A stretch of 64,000 nucleotides of DNA from Streptosporangium subroseum. Lineage in GTDB: Bacteria; Actinomycetota; Actinomycetes; Streptosporangiales; Streptosporangiaceae. Where the stretch lies: positions 76,249 through 140,248 of the forward strand of contig NZ_FZOD01000022.1 of assembly GCF_900188345.1 (NCBI RefSeq). The letters are read 5' to 3'. The notes under the pieces are model-generated. The model saw only the letters and a list, made by a program, of their open reading frames with translations, was not told where the DNA came from and ran no database searches. Made by a program: the position numbers and the translations under genes. Positions 50,424 to 58,911 of the stretch are shown here, one piece after another. The number at the start of each line of letters is the position of its first letter. Position 1 is the stretch's first letter.

Positions 50424-51062
50424 ATGAGCACCGTCAAGGTCCTGATCGTCGACGATCACCGGCTGTTCCGTTCCGGCGTACGGGCCGAACTGGGCGAGTC
50501 CATCGAGGTGCTCGGGGAGGCGGAGGACGTCGACTCCGCGGTCAAGGCGATCGCCGAGCTCCAGCCCGACGTGGTCCTGCTCGACGTGCACATGCCCGGT
50601 GGCGGCGGCCAGGAGGTGCTCCGCCGGGTCCTCGGCTCGGGTTCCACGGTCCGGTTCCTCGCCCTGTCGGTCTCCGACGCGGCCGAGGACGTCATCGGGG
50701 TGATCCGCGGCGGCGCCCGGGGCTATGTCACCAAGACCATCAGCGGCAGGGAGCTCACCGACGCGATCCGCCGGGTGGCCGACGGGGACGCGGTCTTCTC
50801 CCCGAGGCTCGCCGGTTTTGTGCTGGACGCCTTCGCCTCCAGCGAGGCCCCGCCGATCGACCCCGAGCTCGACTCGCTGACCCAGCGCGAACGCGAGGTC
50901 CTGCGACTGATCGCCCGCGGCTATGCCTACAAGGAGATCGCCAAGGAGCTGTTCATCTCGGTGAAGACCGTGGAGACCCACGTCTCGTCCGTCCTGCGCA
51001 AGCTCCAGCTCTCCAACCGCCACGAGCTCTCCCGCTGGGCCACGGCGCGGCGTCTGGTCTGA
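50424..51062 (+). CDS. LuxR/NarL-type response regulator
   Basis: 212 aa. The receiver domain has the acidic pair in VLIVDDHRLFR, the phospho-acceptor Asp in DVVLLDVHMPG and the conserved Lys in GYVTKTI. A LuxR helix-turn-helix lies at the C-terminus (LTQREREVLRLIARGYAYKEIAKELFISVKTVETHV). ATG 50424 has AAGGA 6 nt upstream. It is the partner of the preceding kinase and likely controls envelope-stress genes, perhaps including the divergent PspC operon. Confidence 0.95.
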   Translation: MSTVKVLIVDDHRLFRSGVRAELGESIEVLGEAEDVDSAVKAIAELQPDVVLLDVHMPGGGGQEVLRRVLGSGSTVRFLALSVSDAAEDVIGVIRGGARGYVTKTISGRELTDAIRRVADGDAVFSPRLAGFVLDAFASSEAPPIDPELDSLTQREREVLRLIARGYAYKEIAKELFISVKTVETHVSSVLRKLQLSNRHELSRWATARRLV

Positions 51063-51135
51063 TCCCCTATCTGTCTGGTCTGATCTGCCTGATCTGATCT
51101 GTACTATCTGTGACTTGTGTGCGACTCTGCGAAGT

Positions 51136-52605
51136 ATGGGTCGCGACGTGCCAGCCATGGTTTTCAGCCGCGAGGACCGGAGACGCCACCGGGACAAGCT
51201 TCGCCGGTCTCTTGACGTCCTGGCGCAGATGTTGCGTGAGTCCAGGTTCGAGGACGACCAGCCGAAGGCCGGGCTGGAGATCGAGCTCAACCTGGTGGAC
51301 GAGCGGGGCGAGCCCGCGATGAAGAACACCGAGGTGCTGGCGGCGATCGCGGAGCCCGACTGGGCGACCGAGCTCGGCCAGTTCAACGTGGAGATCAACG
51401 TCGCGCCGGAGTCCCTGGAGGGGGACGGCGCGACGCGGCTGGAGAAGCTGGTCCGGGACCGGCTCAACCACGCGGAGGAGCGAGCCCACACGGTCGGCGG
51501 GCACATGCTGATGATCGGCATCCTGCCCACGCTGCGGGAGAGCGACGTGCACGAGGGCACGCTGTCCGCCAACTCCCGCTACAAGCTGCTCAACGAGCAG
51601 ATCTTCGCGGCGAGGGGCGAGGACCTGCATCTGTCGATCGAGGGCGACGAGGGCCTTGAGACCTTCGCCGACAGCATCACCCCCGAGGCGGCCTGCACGA
51701 GCCTTCAGCTCCACCTCCAGGTCAGCCCGGAGGCGTTCTCCGCCCACTGGAACGCGGCCCAGGTCCTCGCGGGACCCCAGGTGGCGGTGGCGGCCAACTC
51801 GCCGTTCCTGTTCGGCAGGAGACTCTGGCAGGAGACCAGGATCCCGCTGTTCGAGCAGGCCACGGACACCCGGCCCGTGGAGCTGAAGACCCAGGGCGTA
51901 CGGCCCAGGGTGTGGTTCGGTGAGCGGTGGATCACCTCGGTCTTCGACCTGTTCGAGGAGAACTCCCGGTACTTTCCCGCGCTGCTGCCCCTGTGCGACG
52001 ACGTCGACCCCCAGGAGCAGCTGGCTCGCGGCGTGACCCCCGAGCTCGGCGAACTGACCCTGCACAACGGCACCGTCTACCGGTGGAACAGGCCGGTCTA
52101 CGCGGTGGTGGACGGGATCCCGCACCTGAGGGTGGAGAATCGGGTGCTGCCCGCCGGACCCTCGGTGGTGGACGTCGTCGCCAACGTCGCGTTCTACTAC
52201 GGCCTCATGCGCGTGCTTCCCCATGCCGAACGCCCGGTGTGGACGCGCATGTCGTTCGTCGCGGCCGAGGAGAACCTGCACTCGGCCGCCCGGCACGGGC
52301 TGGACGCCCGGCTCTACTGGCCGGGGCTCGGCGTGGTGCCCGCCTCCGAGCTGATCCTGCGCCGCCTGCTGCCGCTCGCCCATGAGGGGCTCGACCTGTG
52401 GGGGACGGACCCCGGGGTGAGGGACCGGCTGCTGGGAATCATCGAGCGGCGGTGCGTGACGGGCACGACCGGGGCGAGCTGGCAGACCGACGCCGTGAAC
52501 GCGATGAACGGCCTCGACAGGCACGAGGCGTTGCGCCGGATGACCCTGCGCTACATCGAGCACATGCATACCAACCAGCCCGTCCACACCTGGCCGTCGT
52601 TCTGA
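51136..52605 (+). CDS. Glutamate-cysteine ligase family (GCS2-like) protein
   Basis: About 489 aa. The ATP-grasp-like carboxylate-amine ligase fold of GCS2 is indicated by AGLEIELNLVDERGEP, QFNVEINVAPESLEG and LQLHLQVSPEAFSAHWNAAQVLAG. Family members ligate an amino acid to glutamate or a related substrate. Actinomycetes make mycothiol rather than glutathione, so the product is unclear. ATG 51136 is chosen; upstream TTG 51115 is possible. Neither has a ribosome site, and a TACTAT box about 30 bp before suggests a short leader or leaderless transcript. The upstream region is rich in TCTG/GATCTG repeats. Confidence 0.88.
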   Translation: MGRDVPAMVFSREDRRRHRDKLRRSLDVLAQMLRESRFEDDQPKAGLEIELNLVDERGEPAMKNTEVLAAIAEPDWATELGQFNVEINVAPESLEGDGATRLEKLVRDRLNHAEERAHTVGGHMLMIGILPTLRESDVHEGTLSANSRYKLLNEQIFAARGEDLHLSIEGDEGLETFADSITPEAACTSLQLHLQVSPEAFSAHWNAAQVLAGPQVAVAANSPFLFGRRLWQETRIPLFEQATDTRPVELKTQGVRPRVWFGERWITSVFDLFEENSRYFPALLPLCDDVDPQEQLARGVTPELGELTLHNGTVYRWNRPVYAVVDGIPHLRVENRVLPAGPSVVDVVANVAFYYGLMRVLPHAERPVWTRMSFVAAEENLHSAARHGLDARLYWPGLGVVPASELILRRLLPLAHEGLDLWGTDPGVRDRLLGIIERRCVTGTTGASWQTDAVNAMNGLDRHEALRRMTLRYIEHMHTNQPVHTWPSF

Positions 52606-52783
52606 CCGTCCCGACGGCAGGAGGCGACGTGCCCGGAAGCCGCGGTACGCGGGAGACGACGCGTTCGGGAGCCGAGACGCGTGCCCTCGCGCCAGGGGTG
52701 GCGCAACCGGGAGCCGAGGTGCGGGGAGACCGGGGTACGGGATCGCACTCGCGCCAGAGCCTCCGACTTGTCACGATAGAAGA

Positions 52784-53470
52784 ATGAGAGCCATCTCGCT
52801 TTTCCTCGCGCTGCTCATGGTCACGGTCGTGGCCTGCGGGAGTGAGCAGCCGAACACGGACTCCGGCGTGGGCCCGGGTGCGGACTCGAGCACGGGAGCC
52901 GCCACACCCAGCGCGCGCGGGCAGACGTTTGAATCGGATGTCGAACTGGCCAGGGAGACCACCGAGGCGTACTGGAAGCAGACCTTCGCCGCCGGCGGGC
53001 TGACCTACCGCCCGGTCGAGGCCTTCATCGCCTACCAGGGAGAGAACGGCCCGGCCTGCGGCGGCCGGCCGGCGGTCCCGAACAACGCCTTCTACTGCCC
53101 GGCCGGGCACTTCATCGCCTACGACGAGAGCTGGATGCGCAAACTCAACGAGCAGATGGGCGACGGCTCGATATACGTGATCATTCCGCACGAGTTCGGG
53201 CACGCCGTACAGGCGCAGCTGAACACCACCTCCCAGCTCAACGTGGAGCTGGAGCTCCAGGCCGACTGCTACGCGGGCGGGACCCTCGGGGCGCTCGTCA
53301 AGAACGGAACGCTGGACGCGGAGGACGGCGACGAGGACGAGCTGTTGATCAACCTCGCCGCGGCGGGAGATCCCACCGACGACTGGCTGCGCCCCGACGC
53401 CCACGGTACGGCGGAGCAGCGCCAGTCGGTGTTCGTCAAGGGCTACAACGAGGGCACGGCTGTCTGCTGA
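52784..53470 (+). CDS. Lipoprotein neutral zinc metallopeptidase (YpfJ-like)
   Basis: 228 aa. An N-terminal signal peptide with lipobox VVAC (Cys18) implies lipid anchoring outside the membrane. After a Gly/Ser/Thr-rich spacer the protease domain carries the zinc motif HEFGH within YVIIPHEFGHAVQAQ and the third-ligand region ELQADCYAGG. This matches the predicted neutral zinc metallopeptidases (UPF/PF04228). The substrate is unknown; a role in wall or secreted-protein processing is possible. The ATG 52784 lies a few bases after an AGAAG-type purine stretch. It appears to be a single-gene unit. Confidence 0.9.
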   Translation: MRAISLFLALLMVTVVACGSEQPNTDSGVGPGADSSTGAATPSARGQTFESDVELARETTEAYWKQTFAAGGLTYRPVEAFIAYQGENGPACGGRPAVPNNAFYCPAGHFIAYDESWMRKLNEQMGDGSIYVIIPHEFGHAVQAQLNTTSQLNVELELQADCYAGGTLGALVKNGTLDAEDGDEDELLINLAAAGDPTDDWLRPDAHGTAEQRQSVFVKGYNEGTAVC

Positions 53471-53571
53471 GGTACACCCTGACGACTACCCGGCAATCCG
53501 CCGGAAGGTTGATGTCACGCAGGTGCGATCCACCTAGGCTGAGGGCCGGTGACCCACCAGGGGGTGATGTC

Positions 53572-53835
53572 ATGCGGATGATGATCCGCGAGATCGGCTG
53601 GGCCACGCGGGGTGCGTGCCGCGAGAGTGATCCCGAACTGTTCTTCCCGCTGACGCCGTCGGACGAGCACGAGACCCGGGCGAAGGCGGTCTGCGAGGGA
53701 TGTCCGGTGCTCAAGGAGTGCAGGGCCTACGCGATCCGGGAGGGGGAGCCCGAGGGAATCTGGGGCGGCCTCACCGTGAAAGAACGGCGCAGCCTGCGGT
53801 TCCCGTCCGGATGGCGGCGGTCCGCCGCGGGATGA
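53572..53835 (+). CDS. WhiB-family [4Fe-4S] transcription regulator
   Basis: About 87 aa. The four cluster cysteines are in RGACRESDPELFFP and VCEGCPVLKECRAY, and the G[VI]WGG turn (GIWGGLTVKERR) is followed by a basic tail. Wbl proteins bind sigma factors and act as redox- or NO-sensitive regulators; the exact subfamily is not assigned. ATG 53572 is chosen; ATG 53578 and 53581 are close alternatives. The last 13 codons fall in the first copy of a tandem repeat that continues past the stop codon, so the C-terminal tail has probably been reshaped by that repeat. Confidence 0.93.
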   Translation: MRMMIREIGWATRGACRESDPELFFPLTPSDEHETRAKAVCEGCPVLKECRAYAIREGEPEGIWGGLTVKERRSLRFPSGWRRSAAG

Positions 53836-53962
53836 ACGGTTCCCGTCCGGACCGGATGGCGGCAGCCGCCGCGCGATGAACGGTTCCCGTCCGGAACGGC
53901 GGTAGCCCGCTGAGGGATGAACGGTTTCCGTCCGGATGGCGGCGGTCCGCCGCGGGATGAGC
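53798..53962. repeat. Four tandem ~41-bp repeats starting inside the 3' end of whiB
   Basis: Copies at 53798-53837, 53838-53881, 53882-53922 and 53923-53962. Each begins GGTTCCCGTCCGGA (the last has GGTTTCCG) and ends GGATGAAC or GGATGAGC. The TGA in copy 1 is the whiB stop codon. Copies 1 and 4 are nearly identical although they are the outermost, while the middle ones carry indels. Confidence 0.93.
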
Positions 53963-54001
53963 GTCGCTCGCGTAACCTCGAATCGAGCCGGAGGGGGCGG
54001 G

Positions 54002-54799
54002 ATGCGCGAATTCAGGCCGCGGGGCGCCGCGTCCGCCGGTGTTCTGGCCGGCGCGGTAGCCGTGCTGGCGGCGGCCAACGTGCTCAACAACCGGGTGGCG
54101 CCGCGTCTGGCGCCGCTGACCTCGGTCGCGGCCACCGGTGCGCTGCTCGCCCTGGCGCGCCGTTCCGGGCTCTCCTGGTCCGATCTGGGGTTCCACAGAC
54201 GCGCGCGGGGCCTGCGGATCGGCGGCGTGCTCGCCTCCGCCGTCGCCGTGGTCTACGGGGCCGGAATCGCCGTCCCCGCCACCCGCGGGTTCTTCCGCGA
54301 CGAGCGCGCGCTGTCCCTGTCCCGCGCCCGCGCGCTTGAGGAGGCCCTGCTCCAGGTGCCGTTCGGCACGGTCCTGCTGGAGGAGGTCGGCTTCCGCGGC
54401 GTGCTCCACGGCCTTCTCACCCGCTCCCACGGAGCCGGTACGGCCACCGCCGTCTCCTCGGCCCTGTTCGGCCTCTGGCACGTGCTCCCCGCGGTCGACA
54501 TGATGGCCGCCAATCCCGCGCTGAGCCGTCTGGCCGCGGGGGAGGCCCCCGCGGGGGAGACCTCGCGGGTGGTGATCGGGTCCGTGGTCGCGACGGGGTT
54601 CGCCGGGGTGTTCTTCTGCGAGCTGCGCCGGAGGGGAGGCCTGGCCGCGCCTTCGCTCTTCCACCTCGCGACCAACTCGCTGGGCTACCTGTTCGCCCGC
54701 CTCGTCCCACCGGAATCCGGCAGCGGACCCGGCAGTGAGGGTGGTCTCGGGGCTGACCGTGGCCTCGACCGGGGGGACATTCGCCGCACCGTGTCCTGA
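54002..54799 (+). CDS. CPBP-family intramembrane metalloprotease
   Basis: About 265 aa with seven or so hydrophobic segments. The CPBP/Abi motif 1 is EEVGFRGVLHG, motif 2 lies in ALFGLWHVLPA with its His, and motif 3 in LFHLATNSLGYLF with His and Asn. These form the intramembrane glutamic/metallo active site, as in Rce1-like enzymes. Function in bacteria is often maturation or self-immunity of peptides, or membrane homeostasis; no target is apparent. ATG 54002 has GGAGGGGG about 4 nt upstream, directly after the repeat array. The Gly/Ser/Asp-rich C-terminal tail is unconserved. Confidence 0.92.
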   Translation: MREFRPRGAASAGVLAGAVAVLAAANVLNNRVAPRLAPLTSVAATGALLALARRSGLSWSDLGFHRRARGLRIGGVLASAVAVVYGAGIAVPATRGFFRDERALSLSRARALEEALLQVPFGTVLLEEVGFRGVLHGLLTRSHGAGTATAVSSALFGLWHVLPAVDMMAANPALSRLAAGEAPAGETSRVVIGSVVATGFAGVFFCELRRRGGLAAPSLFHLATNSLGYLFARLVPPESGSGPGSEGGLGADRGLDRGDIRRTVS

Positions 54800-54832
54800 A
54801 ACAGGGGGTTCGAGCCCGATCGCGGGACCGTC

Positions 54833-55570
54833 TCACCAGGTCCTGAACCGGCCGCGCGCCGCCAGTTCGATCGTGACGACCACGGCCACGGCCTCCGCCG
54901 CCAGCAGCGCGACCAGCACGATGAGCTGCACCACCCCGGCCTGGAGCGGGTCGGCGCCGCCGAGCAGCATCCCCACGAACGCCCCCGGCAGGGTGACCAG
55001 GCCCACGGCTCCCGTCTGGTCCAGCGCGGGCACCAGCGCCTGGGCCGCCGCCGGCCGGCAGATCTCCAGCGCCGCGTCCCGCTCGGACAACCCCAGCGCG
55101 AGCGCCGCCTCGACCTCGCCGCGCCGCTGGGTTAGCTCGTCCAGCGCCCGCCGTCCCGCGAGCGCCGTGACCGTCAGGCACCCACCGAGCAGGATGCCCA
55201 CGATCGGGATCACCGTGATGCCCTTCAGCGGGACGGTGCCGGTGCCGAAGAGCAGGGCGAGAACCGGCAGGGTCCCCGCGGCGACGGGCACCGCGGCCCA
55301 TCGGACGGCCGCTCCGGTGGTGATCCTGCGTCCCGCGGTCAGGCTCGCCACGCCGTACATGATCAGCACGAAGACCGTCACCGCGAGCGGTCGCTCGACG
55401 GCCCACACGATGATCAGCGACACCACGCCGAGCTGGACGACGGCGCGCAGGCATGACGTGAGCACGGCGCGCGCGTGCCCGAGGCGGCCGAGATAGGCGA
55501 CGGCGGCACCCGCGAGGGCCAGAAGAAGGACGACGGCGACGGTGATGGCCGACAGGTGGACGGTGTTCAC
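54833..55570 (-). CDS. FetB-like ABC transporter permease (UPF0014 family)
   Basis: 245 aa with about seven membrane helices. Family features include SLTAGRRI, PIVGILLGG, SERDAALEICRPAAAQALVPALDQTGAVGLVTLPGAFVGMLLGGADP, which is the UPF0014/FetB signature. FetAB exports iron in E. coli; here the usual neighbouring ATPase gene (fetA) is absent. GTG start at 55570; no good ribosome site. It is convergent with the CPBP protease gene (33 bp apart) and shares its direction with the PIG-L gene upstream. Confidence 0.88.
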   Translation of the reverse strand: MNTVHLSAITVAVVLLLALAGAAVAYLGRLGHARAVLTSCLRAVVQLGVVSLIIVWAVERPLAVTVFVLIMYGVASLTAGRRITTGAAVRWAAVPVAAGTLPVLALLFGTGTVPLKGITVIPIVGILLGGCLTVTALAGRRALDELTQRRGEVEAALALGLSERDAALEICRPAAAQALVPALDQTGAVGLVTLPGAFVGMLLGGADPLQAGVVQLIVLVALLAAEAVAVVVTIELAARGRFRTW

Positions 55571-55610
55571 TCAGATCACGGTTTCCCTACCCGGTTCTCC
55601 GCCGGAGAAC

Positions 55611-56330
55611 TCAGGCGGTGGAGACCCGCTGGAAGCCCTCGACGTAGCGGCCCTCGCCGAAGCCCGCCTCACGGGCGGTCTGGGAGAACCGGGTCCGTAC
55701 GAAGTTCTCGAAGCCCTCCACGTGGCCAGTCTGGCTCACATGGGCGCGCAGCGCGGCGAGCTTGCGGTCGAAGGTCTCGGTGATGTCGATGTAGTGGTCG
55801 GGGGTCGTGCCGCCGCTGAGCCAGACCTCGCGGACCGTCCACGCCTCCAGGCCCTCTTCGACAAGAAGCGAGGGGAAGGTGTAGGGGTTGCGCGCGTCGG
55901 GGTAGACGGCGTCGAGGGTGGAGCCGCCGACCGCCCGGTGGTCGGGGTGGCTGGGGGCGATGAACCTGTAGTTGCGCTCCGGGGTATGAGTGATCACCAG
56001 GTCCGGCCTGACCTGGCGGATGACCCGGCAGATGTCGCGCCGCAGGTCCAGGCTCTGCACCACGGTCCCGTCGTGGTGGCCGAGAAAGCGCAGGTCGGTC
56101 ACTCCGACGGCCTTGGCGGCGTCGGTCTGCTCGGTACGGCGGAGCTGGGCCATGCCGCCGTTGTCCAGCTCGCGGTCGAAGCCGCCGGCGTCGCCGTCGG
56201 TGGCGACGCAGTAGGTCACCTCGACGCCGCGGTCGGTGAACAGCGCGATCGATCCCGCGGCGGCGAAGTCGACGTCGTCCGGATGGGCGGTCACCACGAG
56301 GACCCGGTTGATCTCGTTCTCAGACAGCAT
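55611..56330 (-). CDS. PIG-L/LmbE-family deacetylase
   Basis: About 239 aa zinc deacetylase. The metal and catalytic motif AHPDDVDF is near residue 15, and the second motif APSHPDHRAVG contributes the third zinc ligand. Members include MshB (GlcNAc-Ins deacetylase), Mca (mycothiol S-conjugate amidase) and antibiotic-tailoring enzymes. Length and context do not decide which; the 240-aa size is shorter than MshB. ATG 56330 has AGAAGGG 6 nt upstream. It is divergent from pcrA and lies 40 bp before the FetB-like gene, so the two may be co-transcribed. Confidence 0.9.
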   Translation of the reverse strand: MLSENEINRVLVVTAHPDDVDFAAAGSIALFTDRGVEVTYCVATDGDAGGFDRELDNGGMAQLRRTEQTDAAKAVGVTDLRFLGHHDGTVVQSLDLRRDICRVIRQVRPDLVITHTPERNYRFIAPSHPDHRAVGGSTLDAVYPDARNPYTFPSLLVEEGLEAWTVREVWLSGGTTPDHYIDITETFDRKLAALRAHVSQTGHVEGFENFVRTRFSQTAREAGFGEGRYVEGFQRVSTA

Positions 56331-56476
56331 GAGAAGCCCTTCTCCTTTTTTCTGTTTTCCGCAGATCGTTCCTGTTTTCCACGGATCGCTCGACCTTCGC
56401 AACCGCCGACGACTCTGTCCGCATTCCTTTCCGTCCTTGGACTCGGTTGTCGGTGAGCCGCTCTAACCTAGATGAC

Positions 56477-58735
56477 GTGTCGATCCCAGCCGTTTCCCTG
56501 ACCCACTCGTTGCTCGACGGGCTCAACCCCCAGCAGCGTGAGGCCGTCGTGCACCACGGCAGCCCGCTGCTCATCGTTGCGGGCGCCGGTTCGGGAAAGA
56601 CCCGGGTGCTGACCCATCGCATCGCCTACCTGCTGGCCGAGCGGGGCGTGCAGCCGCAGGAGATCCTGGCGATCACCTTCACCAACAAGGCCGCGCGGGA
56701 GATGAAGGACCGGGTCGACAAGCTCGTCGGCCCGCGCTCCGCGGCGATGTGGGTGATGACCTTCCACAGCGCCTGCGTGCGCATCCTGCGCCGTGAGGCC
56801 AAGCGTCTGGGCTTTCCCACGAGTTTCTCCATCTACGACCAGGCCGACTCCCAGCGGCTGATGGCGATGGTCTGCCGCGAGATGGACCTCGACCCCAAGC
56901 GCTACCCGCCGCGGTCCTTCTCGACCCAGGTCAGCAACTTCAAGAACGAGCTGATCGACTACGAGACGGCGTCCGAGCGGGCCTCCACCCACCTGGAGCG
57001 CAAGCTCGCCGAGGCCTACCGCAGCTACCAGCAGAAGCTGACCGAGGCCGGGGCGATGGACTTCGACGACCTCATCATGCTGACGGTCACGCTGTTCCAG
57101 ATCTTCCCCGACGTGGCCGAGCACTACCAGCGCCGCTGGCGCCACATCATGGTGGACGAATACCAGGACACCAACCACGCCCAATACACCCTGATCCGCG
57201 AGATCGCCGGCCGCCCCGAGGTCCGCACCGTGGACGGCGATCTGGTCAGGGAGGGCGGGGTCACCCCGGCCGAGCTGTGCGTGGTGGGTGACGCCGACCA
57301 GTCGATCTACGCCTTCCGCGGCGCCACGATCCGCAACATCCTGGAGTTCGAGCGCGACTACCCGGAGGCCAGGACGATCCTGCTGGAGCAGAACTACCGC
57401 TCCACCCAGACGATCCTGTCCGCGGCCAACGCGGTGATCTCTCGCAACGAGAGCCGCAAGCCCAAGAACCTCTGGTCCGACCAGGGGGCCGGGCCGAAGA
57501 TCGTCGGTTATGTCGCCGACAACGAGCACGACGAGGCCATGTTCGTCGCGCAGGAGGTCGACAAGCTCACCGACGACGAGGGCATCGTGCCCGGCCACGT
57601 GGCCGTGTTCTACCGGACCAACGCCGCCTCCCGGGTGTTCGAGGAGACCTTCATCCGGACCGGCCTGCCGTACAAGGTGGTCGGCGGGGTGCGCTTCTAC
57701 GAGCGCAAGGAGGTCCGTGACCTGCTGGCGTATCTGCGCATGCTGGCCAACCCGAACGACGTGGTGTCGCTGCGCCGCATCCTCAACGTGCCCAAGCGCG
57801 GCATCGGGGATCGGGCGGAGGCGATGGTGGAGGCGTTCGCGACCAGGGAGCGGATCCCGTTCTGGGAGGGGCTCCGCCGGGCCGACGAGGCGCCGGGCAT
57901 GGCCACCCGGTCGCTCAACGCCATCAAGGAGTTCGTCGCGCTGATGGACGACCTGATGGTCAAGGCGGAGGACATGCCGCCGTCGCAGCTCGCCCAGGAG
58001 GTGCTGGTCAGCACCGGTTACCGGCTGGAGCTCACCGCTTCGGACGACCCGCAGGACGAGAGCCGCCTGGAGAACCTGGACGAGATGATCTCGGTGGCCT
58101 CGGAGTTCGAGGAGGCCAACCCCGAGGGCACGCTCGTGGAGTTCCTGGAGCAGGTCTCGCTGGTGGCCGACGCCGACCAGATCCCGCCCGCCGACGGAGG
58201 CCAGGGCGTGGTCACGCTGATGACCCTGCACACGGCCAAGGGCCTGGAGTTCCCGGTGGTGTTCCTCACCGGCCTGGAGGACGGGGTCTTCCCGCACATG
58301 CGCTCGTTCGGCGAGCCCAAGGAGCTGGAGGAGGAGCGCCGGCTGGCCTACGTCGGCATCACCCGGGCCGAGAAGCGCCTCTACCTCTCCAGGGCCGCCG
58401 TCCGCAGCTCGTGGGGATCGCCCGCGTTCAACCCGGCCTCCCGGTTCGTCGCCGAGATCCCGGCCGAGCTGGTCGACTGGCGCAGCGACCCCCAGAAGAG
58501 CGCCTGGAGCGCCGCCACCTCTCGTCGCGACTCCCGCCCCGCTCCCGCCAAGAAGCCCGGCGGCAAGCCGATCCCCAACCTGGCCCCGGGCGACCGGGTC
58601 ACCCACGACTCGTTCGGCCTGGGCACGGTCGTGTCCGTGGACGGCATCGCGGAGAAGACCAAGGTCAAGGTGGACTTCGGCTCCAGCGGGGAGAAGACCC
58701 TGCTGCTGAACTACGCGAAGCTGGACAAGCTCTGA
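56477..58735 (+). CDS. pcrA: ATP-dependent DNA helicase PcrA/UvrD
   Basis: About 752 aa superfamily 1A helicase. Motifs in order: Q motif LNPQQREAV, Walker A GAGSGKT, Ia AITFTNKAAREM, Walker B DEYQDTN, III VGDADQSIYAFRGA, IV YRSTQTIL, V TLHTAKGLEF, VI AYVGITRAEKRLY, and a C-terminal Tudor-like RNA-polymerase-interacting domain (GDRVTHDSFGLGTVVSVDG). It unwinds DNA 3' to 5' in repair and replication. The GTG at 56477 lies about 8 nt after TAACCT, which suggests a leaderless transcript; TTG 56447 is possible. The TGA stop lies in the first unit of a 26-bp tandem array. Confidence 0.96.
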   Translation: MSIPAVSLTHSLLDGLNPQQREAVVHHGSPLLIVAGAGSGKTRVLTHRIAYLLAERGVQPQEILAITFTNKAAREMKDRVDKLVGPRSAAMWVMTFHSACVRILRREAKRLGFPTSFSIYDQADSQRLMAMVCREMDLDPKRYPPRSFSTQVSNFKNELIDYETASERASTHLERKLAEAYRSYQQKLTEAGAMDFDDLIMLTVTLFQIFPDVAEHYQRRWRHIMVDEYQDTNHAQYTLIREIAGRPEVRTVDGDLVREGGVTPAELCVVGDADQSIYAFRGATIRNILEFERDYPEARTILLEQNYRSTQTILSAANAVISRNESRKPKNLWSDQGAGPKIVGYVADNEHDEAMFVAQEVDKLTDDEGIVPGHVAVFYRTNAASRVFEETFIRTGLPYKVVGGVRFYERKEVRDLLAYLRMLANPNDVVSLRRILNVPKRGIGDRAEAMVEAFATRERIPFWEGLRRADEAPGMATRSLNAIKEFVALMDDLMVKAEDMPPSQLAQEVLVSTGYRLELTASDDPQDESRLENLDEMISVASEFEEANPEGTLVEFLEQVSLVADADQIPPADGGQGVVTLMTLHTAKGLEFPVVFLTGLEDGVFPHMRSFGEPKELEEERRLAYVGITRAEKRLYLSRAAVRSSWGSPAFNPASRFVAEIPAELVDWRSDPQKSAWSAATSRRDSRPAPAKKPGGKPIPNLAPGDRVTHDSFGLGTVVSVDGIAEKTKVKVDFGSSGEKTLLLNYAKLDKL

Positions 58736-58858
58736 GGTTCGTGAAGCCGGACGGGCTCTGAAGTCCGTGAAGACGGACGGGCTCTGAATCGCGTGAAGCC
58801 GGACGGACTCTGAGGTTCGCGAAGGCGGGCGAGTCCTGAGGGGCGCGAATTCACAGAG
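58729..58858. repeat. Five tandem 26-bp repeats starting at the pcrA stop codon
   Basis: The period is exactly 26 bp, with units starting at 58729, 58755, 58781, 58807 and 58833. The unit core is GCTCTGA...CGTGAAGCCGGACGG; units 4 and 5 are diverged. The TGA of unit 1 is the pcrA stop, and every unit carries CTGA at the same place. Confidence 0.95.
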
Positions 58859-58888
58859 GCTCTGAGAGCGCGGGCGGCCCTCAGAGCC
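58858..58888. terminator. Hairpin between convergent pcrA and secreted-protein gene
   Basis: GGCTCTGAG (58858-58866) and CTCAGAGCC (58880-58888) form a perfect 9-bp stem around a 13-nt G/C-rich loop. It lies between converging genes, so it may stop transcription from both sides. No T-run is visible. Confidence 0.5.
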
Positions 58889-58911
58889 GGTTCAGCGCTC
58901 GAAAAGCCGGA

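Noticed and set aside
53798..53962. CRISPR array
   Set aside because: The repeats are directly adjacent with no unique spacers and overlap the whiB coding end; no cas gene is present.
56468..58606. Minus-strand open frame of 712 codons
   Set aside because: Complete antisense shadow of pcrA; repetitive Leu/Gly/His/Val composition and no ribosome-binding site.
58729..58858. CRISPR array or REP-type mobile element
   Set aside because: 26-bp units are contiguous without spacers and are not palindromic; they begin at the pcrA stop codon.
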